Part shown: positions 7,816 through 17,162 of the stretch, in pieces | Layout: every line of letters starts with the position of its first letter | Position numbering within the stretch: position 1 is the stretch's first letter | Assembly (NCBI GenBank): GCA_026996895.1 | Contig: JALWJX010000077.1 | Location: forward strand, 1 to 46,885 | Origin: Candidatus Kapaibacterium sp. | Lineage (GTDB): Bacteria > Bacteroidota > Ignavibacteria > Kapaibacteriales > WFXC01 | Direction of reading: 5' to 3' | DNA length: 46,885 bases | Translations under genes and position numbers: made by a program | Notes under the pieces: generated by a model | The model's database searches: none | Told to the model about the DNA's origin: nothing | What the model saw: only the letters and a program-made list of their open reading frames with translations

Positions 7816-9997
7816 ATTTAAGAAAAAGCATTTCCTGATACGTTGGTAAATGCCATAGCTCTGCCGGAATAAGAGTTTCTAAGTTATCGCACAGGGTCCG
7901 AATTTCAGCTAAAAGCGGTACCAGCACGGTTACAGCTTCCTGAGCTCGTTGTTGCGTGTCTGGCAATTGTTCAATGCGCGCGACTTCTTGATCCAGCGCT
8001 TGCGTTTTTTGCAGCAGTTGCTCGATCAGGAGTGCAAAATGGTCGGTATAAACTTCCAGAGGAATGTTGGAATTGAAGATGTTTGCTGTTTCTCGCAATT
8101 GTCGACCGTAGTGAAAAGCGGCTGGTAGTACGGATTTACGAACCAGAGATAACAGGGTAAGCGATTCAATAATGCGAGTTTTGGCATATTGATCCAGGAA
8201 AATTTCTTCCCGGGCTGCCAGCTCCTTTTGAGATAAGACACTGTGACGCTCGAAGAGCTGGATAATCGCAGGATCGTGAAGCTGCTGAAGTGCTGTGACT
8301 GAGTCGGGAAGCTCCAGCAACCCCCGCCGCTGCGCCTCTGTTCGCCACTCAGGCGAATAACCATCACCGTTGAAAACGATACGGCGATGCTGCTGGTATA
8401 CTTCCGCCAGCAGGGATCGGAGAGCAGATTCTAAGGAAGAGCCTTCATTCAGTAGCGTCTTCAAACGTTCATTCATACTCGCTAAAGCATCAGCAACGAT
8501 AGTGTTGAGAATGGTGAGGGGCCAGGAAATGGTTTGACTGGCGCCAACAGCTCGAAATTCAAACTTGTTGCCTGTGAAAGCCAGAGGCGAAGTGCGATTC
8601 CGATCTGTGGAGTGACGTGGCAAAGAGGGTAAAATGGGCGTTCCTAAGCCCAGCAGCCCGCCTTCCAGTTGTTTATGCTCCTGTCCTTCGACGATGCGTT
8701 CAAAGATGTTGCTCAGCTCCTCGCCCAAGAAGATCGACATAATGGCTGGCGGTGCTTCGTGCCCCCCAAGGCGATGGTCATTCCCCGCAGAGGCAATGGA
8801 AGCTCGAAGCAATCCCTGATATTGATCAACTGCTTTGATAACCGCAGCAGCAAAGTAGAGAAAGATCAAATTTTCGTGTGGGGTTTTGCCGGGATCCAGA
8901 AGATTCAATCCAGTGTCGGTTGCAATGGACCAGTTGAGATGCTTGCCACTGCCGTTAATTCCTTCGAAAGGTTTTTCGTGCAGCAAACAAACCATATCGT
9001 ATTTGGGAGCAGTGGAACGGAGGATGTTCATAATAAGCTGCTGATGGTCTGCCGAGATATTGGCGTGTTCATACAGAGGAGCAATTTCATACTGGCTGGG
9101 AGCAACTTCATTGTGGCGAGTTTTAATGGGAACACCCAGGCGATAGAGCCGATATTCGACTTCCCGCATGTATGCCAATACTTTTTCCGGGATGGAGCCG
9201 AAATAATGGTCTGCCAGTTCTTGTGATTTGGCAGGACGGGCACCGATAAGTGTTCTGCCAGTCACAACTAAGTCTGGTCGGCGATTGTAGAATTGTTGAT
9301 GGATGAGGAAAAATTCTTGTTCGGAGCCTGCGGTGGCGAAGCATTTCTGAGCCTTTTCCTCACCTAAAAGTCGGAGCGCTTCCAGGGCTTGCTTGTTCAG
9401 TGCTTCAATCGAACGGAGCAAGGGGATTTTGTAATCTAAGGCTTCACCGCTCCAGGAAGCAAAAGCAGTGGGGATACACAACGTAGCCGTATTGCCAATG
9501 CGCATTACGAAGGCTGGAGAGCTGGGGTCCCACGCGGTGTATCCTCGTGCCTCAAAGGTAGCACGCAATCCTCCACTGGGAAAGGAAGACGCGTCCGGTT
9601 CACCCTGGATCAGATCTTTCCCGGAGAATTTAGCTACAGCGCCGCCACCGACATTTGGCGTAACGAAACTCTCGTGTTTTTCAGCCGTTCCACCGGTCAG
9701 AGGCTGGAACCAGTGAGTGAAGTGGGTTGCCCCGTGCTCGATTGCCCACTCTTTCATTGCTAAAGCAACCACGTCAGCAATATTGGGGTCTAAAGGTTCT
9801 CCCTGCTGCATCGTTTTTGCCAGTGAAGCAAAAACATCATCGGGCAAATAAGCTCGCATTGCTTCCAGCGAGAAGGTTTGAATTCCAAAAATAGCATTGA
9901 TGTCAGCAGGGAATTGCTCGTCCGATTGCGCAATCCCGTTGTGCCCCGCAGTCGTTTGCAAAGAAGCTGAAGAAAAGCTCATTGGTCTGTGTCCCAT
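7814..9997 (-). CDS. glnN: Glutamine synthetase type III
   Basis: ATP-dependent synthesis of glutamine from glutamate and ammonia in the cytoplasm. The 727-residue length is diagnostic of GSIII (type I is about 470). Signature motifs seen: TRHNEVAPSQYEIAP, the GSIII-specific NEVAPxQYE block; GSGKHLNWS for substrate binding; NRTSPLAFTGNKFEFRA; and the N-terminal HFTHWFQPLTGGTAEKHE. The start could be the ATG at 9997 or the ATG five codons later (MSFSSAS); neither has a clear ribosome binding site. It follows an Lrp/AsnC regulator by 23 nt on the same strand, probably one operon, which suggests amino-acid-responsive control of nitrogen assimilation. Common in Bacteroidota, Chlorobiota relatives and cyanobacteria. 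Confidence 0.96.
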   Translation of the reverse strand: MGHRPMSFSSASLQTTAGHNGIAQSDEQFPADINAIFGIQTFSLEAMRAYLPDDVFASLAKTMQQGEPLDPNIADVVALAMKEWAIEHGATHFTHWFQPLTGGTAEKHESFVTPNVGGGAVAKFSGKDLIQGEPDASSFPSGGLRATFEARGYTAWDPSSPAFVMRIGNTATLCIPTAFASWSGEALDYKIPLLRSIEALNKQALEALRLLGEEKAQKCFATAGSEQEFFLIHQQFYNRRPDLVVTGRTLIGARPAKSQELADHYFGSIPEKVLAYMREVEYRLYRLGVPIKTRHNEVAPSQYEIAPLYEHANISADHQQLIMNILRSTAPKYDMVCLLHEKPFEGINGSGKHLNWSIATDTGLNLLDPGKTPHENLIFLYFAAAVIKAVDQYQGLLRASIASAGNDHRLGGHEAPPAIMSIFLGEELSNIFERIVEGQEHKQLEGGLLGLGTPILPSLPRHSTDRNRTSPLAFTGNKFEFRAVGASQTISWPLTILNTIVADALASMNERLKTLLNEGSSLESALRSLLAEVYQQHRRIVFNGDGYSPEWRTEAQRRGLLELPDSVTALQQLHDPAIIQLFERHSVLSQKELAAREEIFLDQYAKTRIIESLTLLSLVRKSVLPAAFHYGRQLRETANIFNSNIPLEVYTDHFALLIEQLLQKTQALDQEVARIEQLPDTQQRAQEAVTVLVPLLAEIRTLCDNLETLIPAELWHLPTYQEMLFLK

Positions 9998-10020
9998 GGT
10001 TCGTGATACATACGGAGTTT

Positions 10021-10479
10021 CTATGAGTCATTAGCTGTTATCGGTAGTAATAATTGCTCTTTGTGTGTTGAAAGCACCAGTGAAGTGAACGTCCGCTTAA
10101 CCCCTTTCCATTTTTGAATGGTTGCCAGCAGACGCTCTAAGGTGGCGGTATTGGTTGTCCGGATTTTCAGCAAGTGCGATGCTTCTCCAGTAATAGCGTG
10201 ACACTCTAAGATTTCCGGGTGTTGCTGGCAACGTTCAATGAAGTGCGGATAATGCTGGCTCCCTTCGACAGTTACGAAGATAAAAGCTGTAATGTCGCAT
10301 CCCCAGTGTTTGGGGTCGACGTAAGTGGTGTATTGCTGAATAATTCCTTTCTCTTCCAGCTTTCGCAATCGCTCACTTATTGTTGCGATCGATACGCCTA
10401 CCGCTTCAGCGATAGCATTCAGGTGAGCGCGGCTATTCTGTTGGAGTAATCGACAAATTTTTCTGTCGATGGCATCCAT
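10021..10479 (-). CDS. Lrp/AsnC-family transcriptional regulator
   Basis: 152-residue regulator. N-terminal winged helix (MDAIDRKICRLLQQNSRAHL through ATISERLRKLEEKGIIQQYT) and a C-terminal RAM ligand-binding/oligomerisation domain (about 65-145), with the GEASHLLKIRT segment typical of the family. Proteins of this type bind DNA as octamers and respond to amino acids. It is the first gene of a probable operon with glnN. The ATG at 10479 has no obvious Shine-Dalgarno sequence because an 11-bp repeat element occupies that position. Autoregulation through the flanking repeats is inferred. Confidence 0.92.
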   Translation of the reverse strand: MDAIDRKICRLLQQNSRAHLNAIAEAVGVSIATISERLRKLEEKGIIQQYTTYVDPKHWGCDITAFIFVTVEGSQHYPHFIERCQQHPEILECHAITGEASHLLKIRTTNTATLERLLATIQKWKGVKRTFTSLVLSTHKEQLLLPITANDS

Positions 10480-10482
10480 AAG

Positions 10483-10554
10483 CTGTAAAATTTCTGATTT
10501 TTAAAAGCGCAAATTTAAGAATTTTCGGGAAAATGTCAAGTTTCTGTAAAATTT
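10483..10554. promoter_or_regulatory. Pair of 11-bp direct repeats framing the lrp-glnN promoter
   Basis: CTGTAAAATTT occurs exactly at 10483-10493 and again at 10544-10554, 61 bp apart (close to six helical turns), one copy on each side of the promoter. Lrp-type octamers commonly bind phased AT-rich sites, so these are good operator candidates. The repeats are directly seen; the binding protein is inferred. Confidence 0.5.
10510..10539 (-). promoter_or_regulatory. Promoter of the lrp-glnN unit
   Basis: On the minus strand: a perfect -35 TTGACA (10539-10534), a 16-bp spacer, and -10 TAAATTTG (10517-10510). The -10 again has the TAnnTTTG form seen at the HU promoter. It lies about 30 bp upstream of the lrp start codon and is flanked by the two 11-bp repeats. 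Confidence 0.7.
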
Positions 10555-10729
10555 TTCGATCTTGCGGCGAGGTGCTGATGCGAAATAGGGGGAAGGTGGG
10601 GATAGCTATCTCAGTAGATTTAAGGAATGAGGAAAGCGTGACGATAATAGCGGTTGAAGTCTTTTAGGAAGAAGAGTGTCCAGGACGGTACACAGGAAAT
10701 TTGTTGGATAAAAGAGGGCAGGATGTCCG

Positions 10730-13700
10730 ATGAAAACGCGTTCCATTCTTGTCTGGATGACCTTCCTTGTAATGTTCACTACGGCTCTTTCACAGGTATA
10801 TCAAGTTACGATGCGCCCGCGGCGGGCAGCAGATCAATTGTACGTGGAAATCTGGATCAAGTCGTTGACCAGCTCGGCCCCCAAACTGGGGGATGCATCC
10901 CTGGTAGTTCATTATAACAGTTCTTATTTGCAGCCTGCGGTAACCCAGGCACCATCCTCGACCGATTCGGTCCATTACAATGTGACGCAAGCAAACCCCA
11001 TCGTAACGATTACCTCGCAATTTCACGGTGCTAATGGGTATAACAATCTGGCGACCCAGGCTTATGGTGCACCCAGCGATGGGCTGTATTCGCTGGAAGT
11101 TCGGTTGGCTACCCTTGGATCTGGAGGAATACAGCCATCGTCAACCGGGCGCGGGAGCTTTGTAGGGAAATTGATTTTTGATATCATCAATACGCCGGAT
11201 ACAACGCAGGATGCAAACTTCCAGTGGAATACTTTGACTACTCTGGGTGATATTCGAATCTTTGATGTCGATGGAAACGATATTGAGAGTCAGGTGCAAT
11301 TTGTCAATCCTGGCAGTTTCCGAATTGTTGGCATTACCATTCTCAATCCGAATGGTCCCTCCGAAGTAGTCGATCGAGATGCTTCTTATTTGAATAACAC
11401 ATTAGTGGGCTATCCGATCTATTTTGAACGCAGTGGCTTTGCAGAGGATCAGGTAAGTTATGCAACGAATGCTACGGCATACGTGATTGAGATATCCCTT
11501 GATGGCGGAACGTCCTGGACAGAAGTAGGGCGTGTTGCGGAAACGACCTCGTCAACGGCTTCTCTGGTCAGTGGTGGGGTGCTGGCAAATCATGTATCGG
11601 GGGAAATTTCCACAACTGCTTCGACACACATTATCAGCACCTATACCGGAGCACCGTTGACATTATCCGCTTCAACGTATCGGAAGCCACTCCGTATTGT
11701 GTGGGCAACGAATCCTACCTTGGTGGCACGGTCAGAACAAGCACGACTTCGGATTACGCAACTGGATGAAACTGGATATAACAGTAACATTGCGACCAGA
11801 GGGCGGCTAACACCGTTTGATATTAGTGATGCAGATTTTGTGTATGGTCGAATTTTCTTCCTTCAGCTTGCAGGGAGTAGCAGTCAGGAATACTTTAAAA
11901 CTACCAAGAACTTCAGCACGCCCACGGAGTTTACAGTAGAGGCGTGGGTTAACCTGAATGAAGTTGTGAATGGAAATCCGGGTATTGTTGCTTCGAGTCC
12001 GGGTCCCGGAGCGCCGGAGGAAGGTGGATGGATTCTGTATTTGAAGGATGGAAAGTTTCCAGCCTTCCGGGTGCGAGAAGTACTGGGGCGTGGAACGAAT
12101 GGATACTTAGCGAATGTCGTAGCGTATGATTCTTTGATTGCAGTAAGTGATGCTGCTCCCTTAGGAAACAGTCATGCAGCTAACTGGCGTCACTTGGCGG
12201 CGGTGGTCAAAAATGATACCGTACGGCTGTTTCTGGATGGCGAAATAGCAGTAGAATATGTGAATACAAATGCTGCAGACATTCGACCGTTGCCAACGAA
12301 CCATCCGATTTGGGTAGGAGTAGATCCGAATAATACAACCAGTGCTACTATTCCAGCGGAAAATTACTTCCACGGTGGCATCAAGGGAGTTCGGATTTGG
12401 CGTTCTGCGTTGACCCAGGAAGAGCTCCGCCAGCGGGTTGCAGGCATTGATAATCCGACCAATACCAGTGGCACCGTGAATATTCTCAAGTCGCTGGAGC
12501 TCTACTTTAGTCTGGAAGGTACCAATACCGATTTAGCCAGTGAATCGTACTACCAGAATGGATCAGATACTTTGATTCACTATCTGGCGGGCAGCCGGAG
12601 TGACAATACGATTCGGTTTCGGCCAGATCTTCCGCATTTGCGCTTGACCGCCCCAGTTGGAGGGGAAGGTATTTCCAATCGACAAAATGTGACCTTTGAG
12701 GTGCGATGGGTCGGATATGGATTGAACAATGGGACAAACGCCACCGTGCAGATTGAGTACTCATTGGATAATTCGACGTGGAGTCATGCCTCATCGGCGA
12801 CTGGTACACCGCTCAACAGTGTTCTCTTAGGCAATGGCAGGACAACGTGGGAGCCTTATGAAAGTGCGGATCTCCGCAATTTGGCTGGTAGCGCTTATGC
12901 TGCGAACATCTGGGTGCGGATTCGGGGTGCTGTTGGGGGTGATACCAATGTGGTCTTTACCTCAGATGCAGCGACCGTGGCACCATACTTCTCGCTTTAC
13001 AAGAATAAATCTGACATTGTTGTGGTTGAAGATGGCAGTCCTTTTGCCATCACTGGCAATGATTTCTTTATCGAAGCCTGGATTCGACCGTATCGTTTCC
13101 CGACGGCTGCGGAGGGATATTTCCCCATCGTGAGTAAGGTGGATACAGCCCGGAAGTATCGTTATTATTCGCTGCGTCTTTTGTCGACCGGTCAACTGGA
13201 ATTCCGAATTACTGACACAGCGGGCGTAGAACGTATTGCAAGGAGCGATTCTACAAAGCCGCTGGAGAAACCATTGACCGTAAGCACAGATTCAGCCTGG
13301 ACGCACATTGGTGTCTATGTGAATCTGGGCAACGGTGGACAGTCGGATATTCGGTTCTATATCGACGGCGTGCCACAAAGCACTGATACTGCGATCACGA
13401 ACCAGTTAGGGAGCAGTCTGTATGTGAATATTAGCGACACCTCGGATTTCTACATTGGTTATGAGCCGAAGTTGGGTACGGGTGCTGATACGGTCGACGC
13501 TGGATTTATTGGAGAAATTCGGGAAATTCGGTTCTGGAAAGGATCTCCGAATTCTGAAAGTACTGCTGGAGCAGAACCAACATCGATGACTAAATTTGTT
13601 TGGGGAGCTCAGGCGGTCTACGGCAAAGATTTAACGTCGTCCTATAATGCCAATTTAGTCGCAGCGTTTGATTTCAACGGTGGGTCCTTCATTAACAACT

Positions 13701-16700
13701 CTGTCAATCGGAACTTTAACCGATCCTTTGCTTCCAGTAACAACAAGGTTATTGCTCGCTTCTATGGAGTGGACTCGTTGAAATTTGTAGCAAATGAGCC
13801 GTACATTAAAGTCGTAGAGCCAGTATTTAAGCAACAGGTAGTGAATACGACCGGTTCTACGGTTCGAGTCCGATGGGTTGGATTTCATTATACTGGCGTT
13901 ACCGGTGTTACCAGTGGATCTGTGGGTGTACCACCATCACTGGAATTTTCCATTCGAGGTGGTGGTGGAATGTTGATCCAGCCCTATCAATATGTCGGAA
14001 GTACATATTGGCATACAACCCAGACGATTGCATTTGCGCTGCCTTCCACCAGTGAGTATCGGTTTAACGGCACAGGTTCACCGGTTCAGTTTGCCGGAAG
14101 CTTAGATGCAGGATTGACCGATCCTGATCTGAATGATGATGGGGTGTATACCGATCAAGGTCCTATCGCGGCGGCTTTGACCAATGCCCGATTGCGCCTA
14201 AGTGTTACAACAGCAACAGTGATCGACACTGTGCGGGCAGAAAGCCCCTTGTTTACTGTGGTGCCGCGTGGTAACTTCACCGTGCGGGTATTACTGGAAG
14301 GATATCACATTGGAACTGGGGCAAATATTCAGGCCAATCTGGCTTCCACTTTTGAAAGTGGTGGATTGGTGATTAAGCTGTACAAAGATAATGCTGGATC
14401 GCCGGGACAGTTTATGGATTCTGCACTCTCGGTCAATGGGTATTCCGATTTGGATCCTGCCAATCGGAATGCTGGAAATAATAAGTATGCAAATGTACCG
14501 GTGCTCTTTACTACGATTCCCGAAGGAAACTACTGGGCGGTCGTGGATCATATCAACCACCTGCCGGTAATGTCCCGTCTTCCAGCGCCATTCCGTATTA
14601 GCGGTGACAATGAAGCTACCTGGGATATTGAATCGGGATGGGATTTCCAGACGTGGAATGGGACATCTGGAAATGTATTGCCCAGTACATGGGCGAATAT
14701 TACCATCACCACAGTACCATCCAGTGCGTGGCAAACAGCCGGCTATTACACGGCATATGGTCCGGCAGAAACCTCGCCGTCCGCTACTTACTATTCCAAT
14801 ACGGGACTGATCTACGATAATGGGCGGAATGGCGTTATTGGTGCCGTTGACGCTATTGCATCAATGGTAGCAGGTGATGTGGAACGAGATGGGCAGATCA
14901 ACGCTGCTGACCGGGTACGGGTGCGGTTGGATGCGGGAACAACGCTGGCGCGTTCAGATGTTACCGGTGATGGACAGGTGAATGCGACCGATCGCACCAT
15001 TGTCGATCGTAACTTCGGTAAGGTGTCCTCCATTTATGATGTGAGCTTTCCTGTTGGTATCCGACCGGCTGATTATGATCCGCTGGCAGTTGTATCGCCA
15101 GCCGATCCCTGGCGGTCTGAGAGGTTTAATGCGAACTATGAGCGATTTGCCAGCGCAGTGTTGACGCAAGAGATGGGTCCGGTCCACAAGGGTATTCGTT
15201 TAGGGAATTACGTGCTCAGTAATGGTGGAATTCAGTATCGTGTGCTAGCAGTTCCACGGCTTGTTGGCAATTACGTTGAGGTCGATGTGTACATCCAGAA
15301 TGAAGGGGAGCCATTTGCATTAGGTAATGCAACGTTCGCTTTGCAATACGATCCAACGAAGTTGCAGTTTCTGAATCTGTATAACACCAATGGTTCGCCG
15401 TTCCATAATAAGCCGCAGCGAGGGTATGCGCAAACGTATTCAGCACCGAAACCAGGATCGGACAAGCCGTTGCCCAATGTACGGACTATTGAGGTTGACT
15501 ATGACCAGTATGCACATCGTCCTGGCTCTCTGGTACCGGATTCCCCAACCTTATTGGGCACGTTGCGGTTTTTGATCAAGGATCGTTCTGGTATTATTAC
15601 TTTCCAGTGGTACGAAAGTACCGTGGTGCACACAACGGATGGGGCAAATGTCACCGATCAGGGTACCTTTGAGACCATTAAGCCGATCTTCTTCTTCACG
15701 GCTGAAGTTGTTGTTCCTAATGGTGGCGAGCAATGGCGTCCCAATCGTCCGTATCGGGTAAAATGGATCCATACGGGTGAAGAAAGCATCCGACTGCAAT
15801 ACTCCATCGATGGTGGCGAAACGTGGTACAACGTAGTGGATCAGGCACTGGATCCTGCAACGGGAGAGCTGTTGTGGACAGTGCCAGCCGGGATTGAGTC
15901 AGATCGCTGCCTGGTGCGTATCCTGGATGACTTTACAGGGATCGAGTTAGATCGGAGCGATGACTATTTCAGCATCGTGAGTGCCTATGCGCGAATTTTG
16001 AAACCTTCGGCTGATGATCCTGTATACTTCGGTGGTTCTACCGCTCAGATCCTCTGGGAAGCCAAAGGGCTGGATCAGGTGCAATTTGACTTCTCGCCGG
16101 ATGCCGGAAAGACCTGGGAAGTGAATACCTCGATCTTGAGCGCTTCGGCAAAGAACGCTTACTGGCGCGTGCCATTTGTCAATACCCGGCACGCACAGAT
16201 TCGGATGGTCGAAGTGCTGCCAGATGGATCTCGGGAAGTAATGGCAGTATCTGACGAGTTCCGTGTCCTGGCAGGACGCTTTACCTTTACCTATCCGCGA
16301 AAGGATGTCAGCTTGAAGGTTGGACAGGTTGCTCGAGTGCGGTGGACGATCCAGAACGCGGTGGAATACGTGGATATTCAGCTCAGTACTGATGATGGGG
16401 AAACCTGGACAACCGTAATGGCGAATGTGGATGCCAGCCGCCGTTACGTCGACTGGGTCGTGCCGCCGATGGAAGGCACCAAAACCGTTATTCTCCGCGC
16501 TATCTATCCGGGTGAACCTGCCCTGGAATATGACCGAACAGATCCATTTACTATCCAGGGAACCACCGAGGTTCCGGTAGCACAGCGCTACAGTGATATA
16601 ACACTGTACCAACCGCACCCGCAGCCGGCACACGATCAGCTTGTAGTGCGGTATGAGTTGCCAGAGCCAGTGCCTGTGGTGATCCGATTGCTGAATGTTG

Positions 16701-16858
16701 TCGGACGCCAGGTAGCAAAAGTAGCGACTCGAGAACTGAGTACGGCTGGCACTCACCGGATTACACTGGATGTCAGTATGCTACCGGCAGGCAGCTATAC
16801 GCTGGAGCTTCAAGCTGGCAATAAGCGGTATTACCAGCGTGTCCTCATTGTCCGCTAA
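10730..16858 (+). CDS. Giant secreted multidomain protein with cohesin-like, LamG, dockerin and T9SS sorting domains
   Basis: 2042-residue surface or secreted protein with a signal peptide (MKTRSILVWMTFLVMFTTALS). Approximate order: cohesin-like beta domain (22-200); Ig-like segments; LamG/concanavalin-like domain (377-600) with FTVEAWVNL; Ig-like (635-750); second LamG (754-985) with FFIEAWIRP; Ig-like (1025-1175); dockerin (1382-1431) with two calcium loops DVERDGQINAAD and DVTGDGQVNATD; second cohesin-like domain (1500-1655); three Ig-like repeats sharing the SxDGGETW pattern (1660-1945); and a C-terminal T9SS sorting-like domain (1960-2042) with PAHDQLVVRYELP and LPAGSYTLELQAGNKRYYQR. Probably exported by T9SS and attached to the cell surface; the ligand (polysaccharide, protein or other cells) is unknown. 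The ATG has an AGG at suitable distance. A terminator follows directly, so it is monocistronic. Confidence 0.92.
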   Translation: MKTRSILVWMTFLVMFTTALSQVYQVTMRPRRAADQLYVEIWIKSLTSSAPKLGDASLVVHYNSSYLQPAVTQAPSSTDSVHYNVTQANPIVTITSQFHGANGYNNLATQAYGAPSDGLYSLEVRLATLGSGGIQPSSTGRGSFVGKLIFDIINTPDTTQDANFQWNTLTTLGDIRIFDVDGNDIESQVQFVNPGSFRIVGITILNPNGPSEVVDRDASYLNNTLVGYPIYFERSGFAEDQVSYATNATAYVIEISLDGGTSWTEVGRVAETTSSTASLVSGGVLANHVSGEISTTASTHIISTYTGAPLTLSASTYRKPLRIVWATNPTLVARSEQARLRITQLDETGYNSNIATRGRLTPFDISDADFVYGRIFFLQLAGSSSQEYFKTTKNFSTPTEFTVEAWVNLNEVVNGNPGIVASSPGPGAPEEGGWILYLKDGKFPAFRVREVLGRGTNGYLANVVAYDSLIAVSDAAPLGNSHAANWRHLAAVVKNDTVRLFLDGEIAVEYVNTNAADIRPLPTNHPIWVGVDPNNTTSATIPAENYFHGGIKGVRIWRSALTQEELRQRVAGIDNPTNTSGTVNILKSLELYFSLEGTNTDLASESYYQNGSDTLIHYLAGSRSDNTIRFRPDLPHLRLTAPVGGEGISNRQNVTFEVRWVGYGLNNGTNATVQIEYSLDNSTWSHASSATGTPLNSVLLGNGRTTWEPYESADLRNLAGSAYAANIWVRIRGAVGGDTNVVFTSDAATVAPYFSLYKNKSDIVVVEDGSPFAITGNDFFIEAWIRPYRFPTAAEGYFPIVSKVDTARKYRYYSLRLLSTGQLEFRITDTAGVERIARSDSTKPLEKPLTVSTDSAWTHIGVYVNLGNGGQSDIRFYIDGVPQSTDTAITNQLGSSLYVNISDTSDFYIGYEPKLGTGADTVDAGFIGEIREIRFWKGSPNSESTAGAEPTSMTKFVWGAQAVYGKDLTSSYNANLVAAFDFNGGSFINNSVNRNFNRSFASSNNKVIARFYGVDSLKFVANEPYIKVVEPVFKQQVVNTTGSTVRVRWVGFHYTGVTGVTSGSVGVPPSLEFSIRGGGGMLIQPYQYVGSTYWHTTQTIAFALPSTSEYRFNGTGSPVQFAGSLDAGLTDPDLNDDGVYTDQGPIAAALTNARLRLSVTTATVIDTVRAESPLFTVVPRGNFTVRVLLEGYHIGTGANIQANLASTFESGGLVIKLYKDNAGSPGQFMDSALSVNGYSDLDPANRNAGNNKYANVPVLFTTIPEGNYWAVVDHINHLPVMSRLPAPFRISGDNEATWDIESGWDFQTWNGTSGNVLPSTWANITITTVPSSAWQTAGYYTAYGPAETSPSATYYSNTGLIYDNGRNGVIGAVDAIASMVAGDVERDGQINAADRVRVRLDAGTTLARSDVTGDGQVNATDRTIVDRNFGKVSSIYDVSFPVGIRPADYDPLAVVSPADPWRSERFNANYERFASAVLTQEMGPVHKGIRLGNYVLSNGGIQYRVLAVPRLVGNYVEVDVYIQNEGEPFALGNATFALQYDPTKLQFLNLYNTNGSPFHNKPQRGYAQTYSAPKPGSDKPLPNVRTIEVDYDQYAHRPGSLVPDSPTLLGTLRFLIKDRSGIITFQWYESTVVHTTDGANVTDQGTFETIKPIFFFTAEVVVPNGGEQWRPNRPYRVKWIHTGEESIRLQYSIDGGETWYNVVDQALDPATGELLWTVPAGIESDRCLVRILDDFTGIELDRSDDYFSIVSAYARILKPSADDPVYFGGSTAQILWEAKGLDQVQFDFSPDAGKTWEVNTSILSASAKNAYWRVPFVNTRHAQIRMVEVLPDGSREVMAVSDEFRVLAGRFTFTYPRKDVSLKVGQVARVRWTIQNAVEYVDIQLSTDDGETWTTVMANVDASRRYVDWVVPPMEGTKTVILRAIYPGEPALEYDRTDPFTIQGTTEVPVAQRYSDITLYQPHPQPAHDQLVVRYELPEPVPVVIRLLNVVGRQVAKVATRELSTAGTHRITLDVSMLPAGSYTLELQAGNKRYYQRVLIVR

Positions 16859-16897
16859 GCGTTTGCAATTCATCGTAACAAGTTTATCTCTACCAGG

Positions 16898-16930
16898 ACC
16901 GGATCCCTGCGGGGATCCGGTTTTTTGTTT
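16898..16930 (+). terminator. Rho-independent terminator after the giant secreted protein
   Basis: Perfect 10-bp stem ACCGGATCCC / GGGATCCGGT with a TGCG loop, followed by TTTTTTG. It lies 39 bp after the stop codon. The rest of the gap to 17162 contains no gene I can support, only a 7-bp stem at 17114-17136 without a T-tract. Confidence 0.92.
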
Positions 16931-17162
16931 GGTGTTGGTGTTTCAGTTTAGCTTCCACCCCTTGTTTGCTGATTTTTTTCCATCGACGCAACTACACTTT
17001 CCTTGTTTAGCTCTTGAGGGTATCTCTCTGCGTATTCCAGTAATGATCCTGATGGGAAAAGTGAAAAGGATTGAGCAGGAAAATTTGTTCATCAGAAAAT
17101 TTGAGTGCACACTTTGATCTCTTTCCGGAAGATCAACGCGTGAGTTGGATTTCGGAAGAGTA

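Noticed and set aside
15947-16756. 269-residue open frame antisense to the giant secreted protein
   Set aside because: It lies over the Ig-like and sorting domains of the real gene and shows no domain pattern.
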